Part shown: positions 13,600 through 24,768 of the stretch, piece after piece
Layout of the letters: each line of letters starts with the position of its first letter
Position numbering within the stretch: position 1 is the stretch's first letter
Source of the DNA: Diphasiastrum complanatum
Lineage: Eukaryota; Streptophyta; Lycopodiopsida; Lycopodiales; Lycopodiaceae
Reading direction: 5' to 3'
Assembly: GCA_029204225.1 (NCBI GenBank)
Contig: CM055092.1
Coordinates: 15,026,059-15,090,058, forward strand
Length of the DNA stretch: 64,000 nt
Made by a program: the position numbers and the translations under genes
The notes under the pieces: generated by a model
What the model was told of the DNA's origin: nothing
The model's input: only the letters and a program-made list of their open reading frames with translations
Databases searched by the model: none

Positions 13600-14500
13600 G
13601 CTGCCATTGTCATTGTTTTCTTGGTGCAATCACCTTGCTCATGAATGTCTGTACTCAATCGTAGTAATCCGCAACACTAGAATTTCTTGATTAGAAAGTA
13701 ATTCTGGGATAGTGAACGTCTATTTTAAATTGCTCTAGCACTTCCAAATGCTACTTGGTTCTGAAAATAGACGTGTATTGATGGCTATGGTATCGTCAAA
13801 TTAACCCATGCATTCATGTACCAATTAAATGCTACCTTTAATGACATTAACCACTGCCAAAAAATCAGCTATCATACCCATCCTGGTTACAACCCATTGG
13901 CATACTTAAATGTAGTGTCACATCCCGCATCTGCAAAAAGGTTAATCTTAGAACTGTAACAGCCGAACTGCAGCATGGAACTGCAACATGAAGCCATAAC
14001 AATGAAATCGTCAACATGTAACCATTAAATCGTAAAAACCGTAACATACAGATTATAAAAAAAAAAAAACTGCAACAACTCAAAACGAAAACCGCAATAC
14101 TCCCACTAGGCTGTAGATGTAGTTGGACTGTTTACAACCATCATCATTGGGAATCATACAAATCGCAAAAACGTGACCATAGCCGCTCTCTTCGTAAAAC
14201 TGTAATATCCCCTCTAAGCTCTATAAACCTAACCAAACCGTTCGCAGCCATTATGGTTCAAATGTCAACAAGTATTATGCAACAAACTCTTCTACTAAAT
14301 GTTAATAGCTTTCTGACAACGTTCCTATCATTACTGTTACTCTTGTACTCAATTTTAATTATTCTAACATTGTTATTTACAATCCCATTTTTACGATGCA
14401 TAAAAAATTGTCATCCTAGTGGCCATCACGATTCTCCCAACTGACGGTGGTGGAATGTAATACCTGCCCTCACAATGTCAAACAGAGAATAGATCATCCC
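13600..14500. other. Non-genic stretch
   Basis: No gene is seen. CGTAA/CCGCAA-type short words recur at 13930-14230, but no period could be defined. Confidence 0.35.
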
Positions 14501-14509
14501 TCTATTGAT

Positions 14510-14690
14510 ATCTACTTTTCTTTCTTAAGGATGATAAACCATTACGCTACTGTTATTCACAACAAATGGTACCTCCGGCGGGTTCTGCCAAGAAATCGAC
14601 GCATTGTTACCAAATATATCCAGAATTTGGTATGGTCCCTCCCAATGTTGATCCTTGGATTTCAGAGAGTTTGTGTTTTTAAATTACGTC
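14510..14690 (-). pseudogene. pol: Probable Gypsy integrase C-terminal segment
   Basis: The minus strand reads HWEGPYQILDIFGNN near 14600-14665, like the WxGPYxI motif after the Gypsy integrase core. It is followed by ISWQNPPEVPFVVNNSSVM. It probably continues the integrase at 15600-16142, from which it is separated by a foldback insertion and unrecognised sequence. Confidence 0.5.
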
Positions 14691-15129
14691 AAATTGATAG
14701 CACATGGCATGCTACATTGTTTTTAGGTTTTTAAAATTTATTCTACTTCACTTTTGGGAGTGAAATCTATTTGTGTACTTCATTATCATGTTGTTTATTT
14801 TCTTACTAGCTAAAAGATATGTCTGCAAATCGTGTTGTCTACAAATTGTACATAGTATGCTATATCATTGAGAATGCAGAAAACTTAATCACTTTAATTT
14901 TACATTTATCAAGCTAAAACATTTTTGTCTACTACCAAAGATTGATGTATGACCATACATTAAAAGACATGATGGTATGTGGCCTAGGTATCATAAAATC
15001 AATGTTGGTAAAAAAAAAAACATTTTTATTGTATGTTGTTCTAGATGGAGGCTATAACTTAACTATTAATAGCTTATGTTGAGATGATGAAATAATAAGA
15101 TATTTTCATTTCTTTTTTTTAAATATCAA

Positions 15130-15472
15130 ATTTGATTATACCAATGGAATCTAGATAAAAAAATGGATCACTTTTGCTTTTTCAACCATCTCAATCCGAG
15201 CAATATTAAGAAAGTTATCGCTCTTCAAAGTTTTTTAGGCTAATTTTTTTTTTCCTTGGAGCTTGAAAGGGGTAGCATGCCAGCGTGCTACCAATTTAAG
15301 ATTTTAGTCTTGAACTCAAATTGATAGCACGCCGGCGTGCTACCCCTTTTAGGTTCCAAGGTGAAAATGTTTTGAACTGTCATAACTTTCTTATTATTGC
15401 TCAGATTGAGATGGTCCAAAAAGCAAAAGTGCTCTATTTTTTATGTAGAATCCATTGGTATAATCAAAGTTA
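15130..15472. mobile_element. Foldback / MITE-like hairpin, arms about 165 bp
   Basis: The left arm (about 15130-15295) and right arm (about 15310-15472) are reverse complements over almost their whole length. Matching landmarks are TTTGATTATACCAATGGA on the left and TCCATTGGTATAATCAAA on the right, AGCAAAAGTG both sides, and the inner pair AAGGGGTAGCATGCCAGCG / CGCCGGCGTGCTACCCCTT. Only about 15 bp separate the arms. A few mismatches show it is not an assembly palindrome. Such long-arm, coding-free hairpins are typical of foldback elements and MITEs. A target duplication could not be defined. Confidence 0.82.
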
Positions 15473-15594
15473 GTTTTTATCTAGTATAAAATGACTATAT
15501 ATAAAGCCTATATATTTGATAGCATACCATGTGCCAGGAAATTTTAGAAATCATTTGTAAATAAAACTCACAAAGAATTTACTCGCATATTGTC

Positions 15595-16142
15595 AAGACC
15601 CTGGATAATACAGTATCAAATCCCAATTCTTGAATTCTCGGTCATGGATGTGTTTGTCAAACCATCGAGCCTATTTCTGTTTAATCACCCAGTTTTGTCA
15701 ATAAGCATATCCTCTATGCTCTTCTAGCTTTTCAAGTGCATGCAGTCATTCTCGCAGTGCTTCATCATGGCTCAGGTTAACAGGTTGAAACCTTGTAGAT
15801 CATCCCATAAGCCCACAATGCTGGTTGCAAAAAATCATGCCACAAACCCCCCTTTTCTAATACCTGCTTTGCTATTATAGCCTTGAGGGTTGTGTTAGTG
15901 GCTTCAGCCTGGCCATTACCTCGTGGATAGTACGGAGTGCACATCTTGTGAATAATCCAAAACAGATACATCATCTCTTTCAATGTATCATTCACAAAAT
16001 GTGGTCCTCTATCAGATCCAATTTCCAGAGGACCTCCGAATCTTGTGAGAATATTATTAAATATAAACTTGGTGGTGGATTTTGCATTATTATTACGCAA
16101 TGCTTTTGCTTCCGCCCACTTCGTAGCATAATCAGTTGCCAT
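15595..16142 (-). pseudogene. pol: Gypsy integrase catalytic core
   Basis: The frame from 16142 reads MATDYATKWAEAKALRNNN, then GSDRGPHFVND, then YYPRGNGQAEATN. It supplies the D-D-E residues of the retroviral integrase core at roughly residues 3, 44 and 80. A WFDxH-like region (DGLTNTSMTE) follows after stops, down to about 15600. Homology begins abruptly at 16142, where a different sequence abuts, so the 5' half of this pol is missing. Its gag may be the fragment at 17384-18532 on the same strand. Confidence 0.9.
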
Positions 16143-16174
16143 GACAATATTTGTGACCGTTCACAAATTATGGG

Positions 16175-16330
16175 TTAATTTTTCCAGTAAAATCTTTTGA
16201 GCTCTGGTCGGGGTTTTATGCCTGTCCCCCTAGCACAAGGTCTAGCAGCAATAGGATGAAAGGATGATGTAGGTTGAGCAGCAGTAGGGACAGTAGATTG
16301 CGGACATGCAGTCTGTTTAGTCCTTGCCAT
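16175..16330 (-). CDS. Short ORF with a histone H3-like first eight residues
   Basis: The ATG at 16328-16330 starts MARTKQTA, identical to the first eight residues of histone H3 (initiator Met included). It then diverges (CPQSTVPTAAQPTSSFHPIA), keeps a short basic stretch (GTGIKPRPELKR), and stops after 51 codons at 16175, close to the break where Gypsy integrase begins. The region carrying lysine 4 of H3 is kept; R8, K9 and S10 are not. It could be the tail of a divergent H3 or CENH3-like gene truncated by the Gypsy, a retrotransposon leader ORF, or coincidence. A promoter-like region lies upstream. Confidence 0.35.
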   Translation of the reverse strand: MARTKQTACPQSTVPTAAQPTSSFHPIAARPCARGTGIKPRPELKRFYWKN

Positions 16331-16559
16331 ATTGTCCAATATTGCAGACACGCGAGTAGAGCGTAGATGAAATCTTCGTATAGAAGTTTTCGTGTGGCTC
16401 CGATATCCGACAGAAAGTTTGCAATATCGCAGGGGCACGAGCAGGGACCAAGCCTATCAAAAAAATACCAGACCATCGCGCGTCTCCGATATTGGGTTTT
16501 GGTGATAGAGAGAGAGCAAGAGTTCATGAATCTGATAAGAAAATGTTTTTTAATCGTGG

Positions 16560-16870
16560 TCTCTACTTATATAGGGATAGATTTTTTATGCATTAAATGC
16601 AAAATCACCACTTGCCATTTTCTTATTCGTTTGTCCAATTTATGATTGCTCCACACGTGCGGATATTCGTGTCCAATCTTAAATCACACACGTGTCACCT
16701 ATGGATTTGGCCGACATTGCACATAAATGCTTCACACGTGTGTGCGCACGCGTTAAAGGAACGGACATATCTTAGATCGACGTGTGTGATGCCATGACTA
16801 GTCGAGAAGTGTCGCGTATCTAACGGTGACCTACGAATGGCTGCGATGAACCTGCGGGTTGTATATAAGG
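16560..16870. promoter_or_regulatory. Promoter-like segment: divergent TATA boxes around three G-boxes
   Basis: Three CACGTG G-boxes lie at 16654-16659, 16689-16694 and 16735-16740, with a further ACGTGT near 16780. On the minus strand CCTATATAAG (16565-16574) lies about 235 bp upstream of the H3-like ATG. On the plus strand GTATATAAGG (16861-16870) is followed about 50 bp later by ATGGCAACAGATC. G-boxes are bZIP/bHLH sites in plant promoters. The layout looks bidirectional, or like a retrotransposon LTR promoter. Confidence 0.45.
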
Positions 16871-17383
16871 GCTGATCACTATCATAAAACATTTTGCTCC
16901 CCATGAGATCTCGTTTGAAAATGGCAACAGATCTTGCCATTTTTACTTTCTCTCTCTAATCATTCTCTCACTAAGTTCGGGTTTGAGTTGAGGTTCCCCC
17001 TAATGTCTCTTGACTGCTTAGTCTATCTAAGTATTCGTGGTATGCTTTAACCAGAAGACTTTCTTCGGCAGTAAATCTTACCAATTGAGGACAAGGCGTA
17101 GACATTGTAGGCGCTAGTTCTTGCTGTGCAGTTGGCCTTTTTGGGCTTAAATTCCCTGGATTTGGCCTTTCAAGCACTGTTATACCTGGATTTGGAACTG
17201 TACTGGTGGTCTGTTGCTTTGTGGAACAATCAGACTTTGGTTTGATAATTTTGGACTTGGTTGGCAATTGTCGACCTTAGCCTTTTCCTTTCCATTGTCT
17301 TGCGGTCTTGAAGACTACGTGACCATGCTTGCTTGCAAACCTTGTGCCGGTTTTCTGCCAAGAGTTTGAGTTGCCACATGTAC

Positions 17384-18540
17384 CTATTTGATGGATTCTA
17401 CCAGCTCCGTCTCTTGTGATGCTGTAGTCATTTGAGTTTGAGGTGACATTGTGCACTTTTTGGATTTGTTGTCATGTAATCCACTGGCCTCAAAACCAGG
17501 TGGCACTAAAAAATTTTGTTTGTAGTGCATCTTGAGTGGATTTGTCTGATAACATGGTACATGCTGGTCCTTGTAAGATAATGCCATTTTAGATTTTTGT
17601 AATTGCCCAATGGACAATCTAGACATGGATGGTTGATGCCGCATTGTGAACACCAAGGTATACAAGAATATTGTTGGGTCACCTCGATGTGGGCATTCTG
17701 ATCGATGATGCCTTCCACCACATCCAAAACATCGTACTATCATGCGTATAATACCATCCCCTTGGAGGTGATAAGCATACACAGGTAACAAATGCCCCTT
17801 CTCACTCTCCACATAGTAGAGTGGTAAGCTGTTATGGTCTTCAGCTGAATTCAGGGACAAGCCTAACGATATTATTAAGACTTCCACTCCACCTTTTTGG
17901 TTGAGGACTATCCTGATGTGCTCAGGACAAAACTCTTGACATCCGTTGAATGATTCTCTTGTTGGCTTGACATTAAGTTTGCCTTTCTTATTTTGACCTC
18001 CAACTTATGGTCTGCATTATGTCCTTGATTTTTCAATTGAGGGTTTCATGCATTCAGTGCATGCATGATCTCCAAAACAATATCCACATCTGTCCAAGTG
18101 AAGAATTTTCATTCTGCAAGCCTTAGGCTTTTGTTGGTCATCCTCTTGATGGTCAACTTTGTGACATGCAGCACTTGGTTCTGCCTCTTGACTCTACTGT
18201 GAGGTCGTGTCTTCCTCTCTTGCATGATTGCCTAACGTTGTGGATTTTGGTTCCTCTAATGTCCCATTCGATGATGCAGTAATAGAATAGGGATGATCCG
18301 CCTCCTCCATGGAAATCTTTGCTTCCATAAGAGCGGCATCTTGACAGATTTGTACAAATGAAGTATAGGATGCCAAATCTGCCACGCCAGATCTGATCTC
18401 ATTGAGTAGTCCGGCATAGTAGTTCATCATTATGATTTTCGCAGGTAGAGATGGATGACAACTCTTCACGATGTTGTAAATTCTATAAGTGTATTGTTGA
18501 ATAGTTTCATTAGAGAACAGACAACCGTGCAAGTGGAGTC
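17384..18540 (-). pseudogene. gag: Gypsy gag with several zinc-knuckle-like motifs (broken)
   Basis: The frame at 18532-18194 contains ETIQQYTYRIYNIVKSCHPS and a GLLNEIRSGVADLASYTSFV block, like the C-terminal part of a plant Gypsy gag. Downstream in shifting frames come cysteine-rich motifs: CGYCFGDHACTEC (about 18070-18110), CFGCGGRHHRSEC (about 17695-17735) and CSQCGINHPCLDC (about 17625-17665). All resemble CCHC knuckles with altered spacing. Three knuckles is more than usual, so part of this may be duplicated. The frames are interrupted by stops. Confidence 0.65.
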
Positions 18541-19030
18541 GCCATAGCTAGACAGTGGAGTATAGTAGAGATAGTTGCGTGTTGAATTGCTTCAGTGCCA
18601 ATACAATGGTGGCGTTCCAAATTTATTTATTTTTTGAAACGAGAAAAAAGGAAACAATAAATAAAAAATTGATATGTATGGATGAAAATGTGAATAACAA
18701 AAACAAAGAGTCCCAGTAACAGATGGATGTAACAGGTGAATTTAACAAATGGATACAACAGATGGAGTTTACAAACAGATGGATTTTACAAATAAATATC
18801 ACAAGTGAATAAGATGAAGGTTACAGAGAATGGAGATAGAAAAAAATAAACATTGTGACGGCGCAGATGGTAACTGATGTGAAGGAACAATGGTAACTAT
18901 GGTGCTGGGCGGGTGGGGTCCGGGGCCTCTTTGCTAAGGCCCTGGCGACGGTATGACTTGTTTGCAATTCAGCAGGTGATTGGCGTGTCAAGTCATTAGC
19001 CGATGAGACCTCATCCTTTTTTTTTATATA
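18540..19030. other. Non-genic stretch with ACAGATGGA repeats
   Basis: Around 18720-18810 the words ACAGATGGA, ACAAATGGA and ACAAGTGAAT recur about six times. No gene is seen. Confidence 0.5.
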
Positions 19031-19035
19031 TAGTA

Positions 19036-19535
19036 AAGGACGAGTAATGGAGAGTAGGCAAGTAATGAGACAAGTTATACTGGGTGCGAGTAATAGCTCT
19101 GATGGCGAGTAATAGATTATAACTCGTCGAGCTCTCAAAAGATATTAATATGTGTGCAGGCCTCATCTCTGATGGCAAGTAAAGATAGTGAACAAAAAAT
19201 GAGAAAACTCTGATAGCGAGTGATAGAAAAAGATGAGAAACTGGAAAATGGGCGGGAAATTCAAAATGGCGAGTAATAGACGTCAATCACCAAAATGATG
19301 CCTCTAAGGTTGCTGATCACTCTGCTTTGATTGCAAGTAAAGTTGGCAAAGAAAAAGTGTAAAAAATGGGTTTGGCGAGTAATAGGCTGTAGGGCGAGTA
19401 AAGTCTCTAATGGTGAGTTATAATTTATAACTCGTTGAGCTCACATACCAGTGTTTGGAGCCTGCCTAGCTCTCTAGAGAAGTGGCGAGTAAAGAGGAGA
19501 AAGAAAAAGTGGAAAAAAGCCTATATGCGAGCAAT
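19036..19535. repeat. Cluster of a GCGAGTAA(TAG) motif
   Basis: GCGAGTAA occurs exactly at about 19086, 19105, 19269, 19375, 19394 and 19485. Near variants (CGAGTAATG, CAAGTAAAG, GCGAGTGATAG, GTGAGTTATA, GCGAGCAATAA) occur at about seven further places in the same 500 bp. A larger unit (motif, about 20 bp, then TTATAACTCGTxGAGCTC) is duplicated at 19105-19135 and 19394-19442, about 308 bp apart. The motif is absent from the rest of what I read. Dense short motifs like this are typical of transposase-binding subterminal repeats. Confidence 0.72.
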
Positions 19536-19636
19536 AAACCTGTCAAAAAGAGAGAAAATAATAGAAAAATGCAAACTAAAAAATCACTCCTAGGACTGTT
19601 TAGCACCGTCTCCCTGGCATCAGCACCAAAAAAAAT

Positions 19637-19945
19637 TTGGACCCTTTGCATGCCTCCCTAATCGGTCGGATCTAGAGGGCAAAGAAGGGATTCTATCATG
19701 CAGTATCGGGCTTCGATCCAATAGGGTGAGGGCTAAGCAACAAAATAGGAGTGGAGATCTAGGCTTGCTAAGGTTGTCAGTCTTAGCTTCAGATCTACAC
19801 GTGGAATAGCCTAGATTGGTGTGGTGTTCATCTTTGATGTTATTTCTCTTTTTGGTCTTTTCTCGGTTTCGTTTATTCGTGCTTATCTAGGCATTCTTGG
19901 CTCTAGATCTTCTCCTCAAGAGGTTGGTCTTCTCAAGGGAGGTGA
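19637..19945 (+). repeat. LTR-like repeat, inverted copy of 25545-25890
   Basis: This segment shares ordered blocks with the reverse complement of 25545-25890: GGACCCTTTGCATGCCTCCC, TCTAGAGGGCAAAGAA, TTTCGATCCAAT-type, GGCTTATCTAGGCAT-type, and TAGATCTTCTCCTCAAGAGG. The copies are in opposite orientation, and each is flanked by a long GA array (19991-20129; 25303-25473). It is probably an LTR or leader fragment of one retrotransposon family inserted twice. Confidence 0.72.
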
Positions 19946-19989
19946 ACTGTGAAAGAAACCCTACCTGTTAATGATTGCTCCATGGTTTT

Positions 19990-20569
<580 letters not shown>

Positions 20570-20570
<1 letters not shown>

Positions 20571-22390
20571 AAAATTATAACTCATGTCCAGCAACTTCAT
20601 CTAAAATCCGTTCTATTAGTGGAAGTGAAAACTGATCCTTGATAGTGAAAAAATTTAATTTGTGATAATCCACACATACCCGCAAATTACCATTCTTCTT
20701 AGGTACGATCACTATAGACTCAGCCAAGGTGTATAATCAATAGCATATATAAATCCCACCTTGACCAATTTTTCGATCTCCGCCCAAACATGGTTAGCAT
20801 TTTTTGGGCTCATTCTATATCGTTGTTGCCAAATTGGTTTGGCATTGATAGTGGCATCAATGGTATGCTCATGAACTTCCTTCAGTACCCCCCGCAATTC
20901 ATCATACGACCACGCAAAAACTGCTTTATATTTTTTAAATAATTTTGTTGCTTTTGCAATAGATTTCGAATATGATCCGCACCCATAGATACATATTTGG
21001 GATCCTCTTATGTCCCTACATTAATCTTTAAAAGTTTTTCTCTAGCGATTTGAGTTGGATGCAACCTTGTTGGCTCCTCTTTTAAGGTCCGCAATTCCTC
21101 AATAACTTCCAAAAACTTTTTGAATCCTTGGTCTTGCAAATTGCTTCCCTCATCCGAACTCACTCCCAAATTTCTCTCTGACGTGTTAGATGTGACAATG
21201 TCAACTACAAATAGATTAATCACACTAGACAAATGTGCCTCTCCCATCGGAATATAATCTGGAAACAAAGTCGTCAACTGTAGATCATCTTCGGAGTCTT
21301 CTGTCATTGGTTGGAACAACAATTCCTCAACAGTCTCAACCCCAACCAGTCGAACTACGGAATCCAGCCTACATTGATGTGTTTGTAACTGGATCTTTAT
21401 CCCTTCTGTGGGGATTGTCACAATCCATGTCACCTAATCATGTACTGCTTTAGCAGCTTGCAACCAGAGTCTTCCCGGCAGAACCGGATATACATCCGTG
21501 TCTGTGGATAATCTCATAACAAAATTAAAAAGGAATTTTAATCCCTTGATATATACAAGAATATTCTAGATTTCTCCAACTGGATAATCTCGCGTGTGGC
21601 TAGCCATTTGTATGACTAACTGGATTTTATGTAATTTTGAGATACTATTCACTCCTGCACCCCCATCAATTTGAGCTCCTTTAATATTTAACCCTTGAAT
21701 CTCAATTTCTAATGTAGGAACAATGTCTTGCTCCTTTGATTAAACAATCGCATTAACTGGCGCCGTAGGAATTCCTTACGGTATTTTAACCCCTGACAAT
21801 TTAGAGCATATGGATTCTGCTAAATAGGGTGCAATTTGTATTAATTGGCCCACCGTGACCTAAAACTTATAACTATGAACAAATTTAGCGCTCTGATCCA
21901 CTACTATATCCACCAGCTCCCATGAAGAATTTGGCCCATGTGTCTGGTGCAACTGTTGTAGCACTTCTTGAGTGCCTTTCGCCATCTGACTCCAATATTG
22001 GTATTAGATGTCTGGCTCATGCTTGTGGCTCTTGCTTGGCCCAATGTCTTCAATAGTTCCCTCTCGGATTATGGCCTTCCCTTTCTCCTTGTGGCGAGTA
22101 ACCGCTTGCACATTAGTCAACGGTGGTTCCTCAACCATAATTATCTATACAGGTACTTGCTGCTCAGGACCATTCATCCCTCCAAGATTTTGTTCTGCAT
22201 GGCATTTTGGTCATTAAAACGGTTATTCAACCATGATGGCGACAACCCTCTCTCCAAATTTTTGACACACTTTCAAACGCTACTTGATGTGAGGGGGTTA
22301 AACAGCGTAAAATCAAGAGTTCCTATCTCGGCTGCAAGTCTTCTATTTATACTACTACTAAGATACCACAATTTATCGTAGAACTATGTT
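20570..22390 (-). pseudogene. pol: Gypsy protease and reverse-transcriptase N-terminus
   Basis: In minus-strand order, about 21660-21720 reads VPTLEIEIQGLNIKGAQIDG, a retropepsin-type region with DGG in place of D-S/T-G. A YPVLPGRLWLQAA block follows. Next is a long acidic linker (21008-21433) and then the start of reverse transcriptase at 20712-20897 (HTIDATINAKPIWQQRYRM and GFIYAIDYTPWLS). The palm start (VCVDY-type) continues degenerately to about 20580. Stops and frameshifts show a dead copy. Its 5' gag half would lie upstream, toward 23 kb. Confidence 0.82.
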
Positions 22391-22786
22391 ATGACAACAA
22401 CTGATCGGTTTGACTTCTCGTAAAAACCGCATGAAGACCACAATTGCCAATCTTGCGGTTGCTTACGGTCTGTTCAGCTTTCTCACGACTACGAATTATC
22501 ATCAACTAACCTACCTATTCCAACTTCATAATAACAACTATTCTAAAACGACTTGTCCTCACCTATTCACCTAACTATGTAAACACATTTTCACAATAAA
22601 CCCATAATTTTATGAATTACACAATTACATTTGAGTTAAACACATAATTACAATTACATTGCAATGGCCAAACTAGGCCTAACACATATCCCTCGGCGGA
22701 AAAAAAAAACAAGTTCCACCGAGTGTCAAGTTTGGGTTCTCTTCATTCTCTTTTTGCATTTAACCTCTTTATTGTCATGCTCACTT

Positions 22787-23092
22787 TCACTCTCGTCTGA
22801 TGTATGTACTCCCAAGCAATGGCTCACTGACGCCCCTGCCTTGTGCATCAATGGTAAGCGGTTTGAACTTCGTAATTGCAGGTGATGATGTCAGATTCTT
22901 TGGCTTTGGTGGAAGTGTGGCCAATCCATACCGAAGAGGTTTAAGCAGCATATTCTGGTTGTCATCCATGATACCTAACACCCACCGTGGTGTTTGCTGC
23001 GTTAGCATCGTCTTTTTTAGCCATTCTATGGTGATCGACATGTAAGTTCCATTAATGAACAGCTCTTGCATCTGGTTCATCGCGATTGCCAT
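22787..23092 (-). CDS. Gypsy-associated reading frame, function unknown
   Basis: A 101-codon frame (MAIAMNQMQELFINGTYMS) lies upstream of the Gypsy protease on the same strand. It contains the Pro/Lys-rich stretch TLPPKPKNLTSSPAITKFKP. From its position it is probably a gag-pol linker. No domain is recognised. Confidence 0.35.
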   Translation of the reverse strand: MAIAMNQMQELFINGTYMSITIEWLKKTMLTQQTPRWVLGIMDDNQNMLLKPLRYGLATLPPKPKNLTSSPAITKFKPLTIDAQGRGVSEPLLGSTYIRRE

Positions 23093-23099
23093 AAAACGT

Positions 23100-23913
23100 C
23101 GAAATTCTAGGGTCCCATATGTTACAAACCTCTAAGTCCCCTTGTTTTTCTTCCTTTCACGGATATATCTTTCTATTTGTTGTACCCGCTGCTAGAAATT
23201 TTCTTCCCAATGGCAATATACTCTCCATAACAATGGATATAAAACATCCACATATTTCGCTATTGTAGCGTATATTGCATTAAAGTTTTTGCAGTCCCTT
23301 GACAACCAAGGTTTGAACTTGGCCTGTCATTGTATTGCATTGTAATGCACATTGTTGTGTGCTGACAAGGCACACTTAGTTTCGTACAAATATTTGGCCG
23401 CAAAAAACATGATTCCATATTAATATTTCGATTCCATTTGAATGCTTAAACTTCATCCACCCTTGCAGAAATGCCCATGTCAGAAAGGCGTCATGTCAGA
23501 ATTGCATACGCCTTTAAATCTTACTCTTGCCAAAAATTGTAGAGCTCGCTCAGGTCCCACAGCTCTTTCCATTCCTTGGTGGTGATGTTCCTCATCCCTG
23601 GAAAGAATAAGTAACCAATGTTCTAGGCATGCTCGACATTGCATAGGAATATCCATTGTTGTAAAATATCGTACAAAATTTTTACCTCCATGCCCATGGC
23701 TATAAATTGTCAGACATGGTCAAAGAACTCCTCAAGCTGACACCAGCCAACCTCATTGCCCTTTTGCATCCTCAACCAGAATGGCGGAAGGCGGTGCTCA
23801 TGCACAGCCCTGAGCTCATCAATGAATATCTTATGACTCCGGCAGTAATAAGGGCAAATCAGCATACCATCCAATGCCCAGATGAAGATCATGGACGGCT
23901 TCGAAGACTCCAA
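23100..23913 (-). pseudogene. Decayed long reading frame of unknown family
   Basis: One minus-strand frame starts upstream of 23890 and reads on through LRMQKGNEVGWCQLEEFFDH, then VKILYDILQQWIFLCNVEH, GYLFFPGMRNITTKEWKELW and DLSELYNFW. It carries a TGA, TAG, TAA and TGA within about 230 codons. Each stop is one C:G-to-T:A transition from a sense codon (R, W or Q). Coding character persists across the stops, so a real protein was encoded. I do not recognise it. It lies upstream of a Gypsy protease and could be its gag. Confidence 0.45.
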
Positions 23914-23999
23914 ACATCGGGGCCTACAATTGGCCAGTAATAAAATCAGAACGTGGTTGGAAAAATAAAATCAGAAACAGCGGTCGACTTCACCAGGGC

Positions 24000-24768
24000 C
24001 CTCAACCAGTTCCTGACCGACACGGCTAACTCTCCAGATCCAATTGTACTAGAAGCCTATTATAATGTGGAAACCCTTTTTAGTGCCGTGAAGGTAGATA
24101 CAAGATGGGGCATGTGCTTCGATAAGTTTTGCTTCAATCCAAATAAAGCCTTTAAGACGACAACAATCAAGGATCAGATCCCTCTATACCGGACCTACCA
24201 TCACTTATCCGCAACTTCCTTTGTCAACATAACGAGGTTGGAATGATGGTACACGATAGGCTTCATGGAAAATATGCACCCGATGTTCGGCCCAATCCGC
24301 TCGCAATCCTTAATGCGCAGCTCATTATGGTTCTGTTTTGTCTGTTTGGTGGCTACAACCCACCGTCAAATCCGAGATGTTAAAGACAAGGGCAAGCAGC
24401 CCAAACAAACTCAATGATTTACTGATCTATTATCTGTATCCTCCTTTCAAAAAAAAAAACAAGTCCAACAAAAAGTATTCAGGGAGTCACTTTTATTTTC
24501 TTGTTTTTGATCATTCGTTCCATTTTCTCTTTCTTATTTTTCTTTTATTTCCTCAATCTCTTTGTATATACACTTTTTTTGTTCCTCCCCCCTCTTCTAT
24601 AGCTAATTGTCATCAAAAAAAATTCCTCACTTCTAGCCGATTCTCACCTCCCCCTCTCATCTATACCCCTTTCACTTTCATTCACCGTGGTTTCACATCA
24701 CCACGCTTGCCAACGCCCAAGACAAACACAAGTGCCAAGGGACTGTCACCAAATTCACAGTGGGGGCA
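24000..24768. other. Region without an assignable gene
   Basis: A plus-strand frame at 23953-24246 (97 codons, MVGKIKSETAVDFTRALNQF) overlaps the upstream end of the decayed minus-strand frame and has no recognised domain. 24440-24660 is pyrimidine-rich. Confidence 0.3.

Noticed and set aside
16175-16330. Functional histone H3 or CENH3 gene
   Set aside because: Only the first eight residues match. There is no histone fold, and the frame stops after 51 codons beside a transposon junction.
23953-24246. 97-codon plus-strand frame as a gene
   Set aside because: It reads like a protein but has no recognised motif. It overlaps the upstream end of a minus-strand decayed frame and lacks promoter or splice support.
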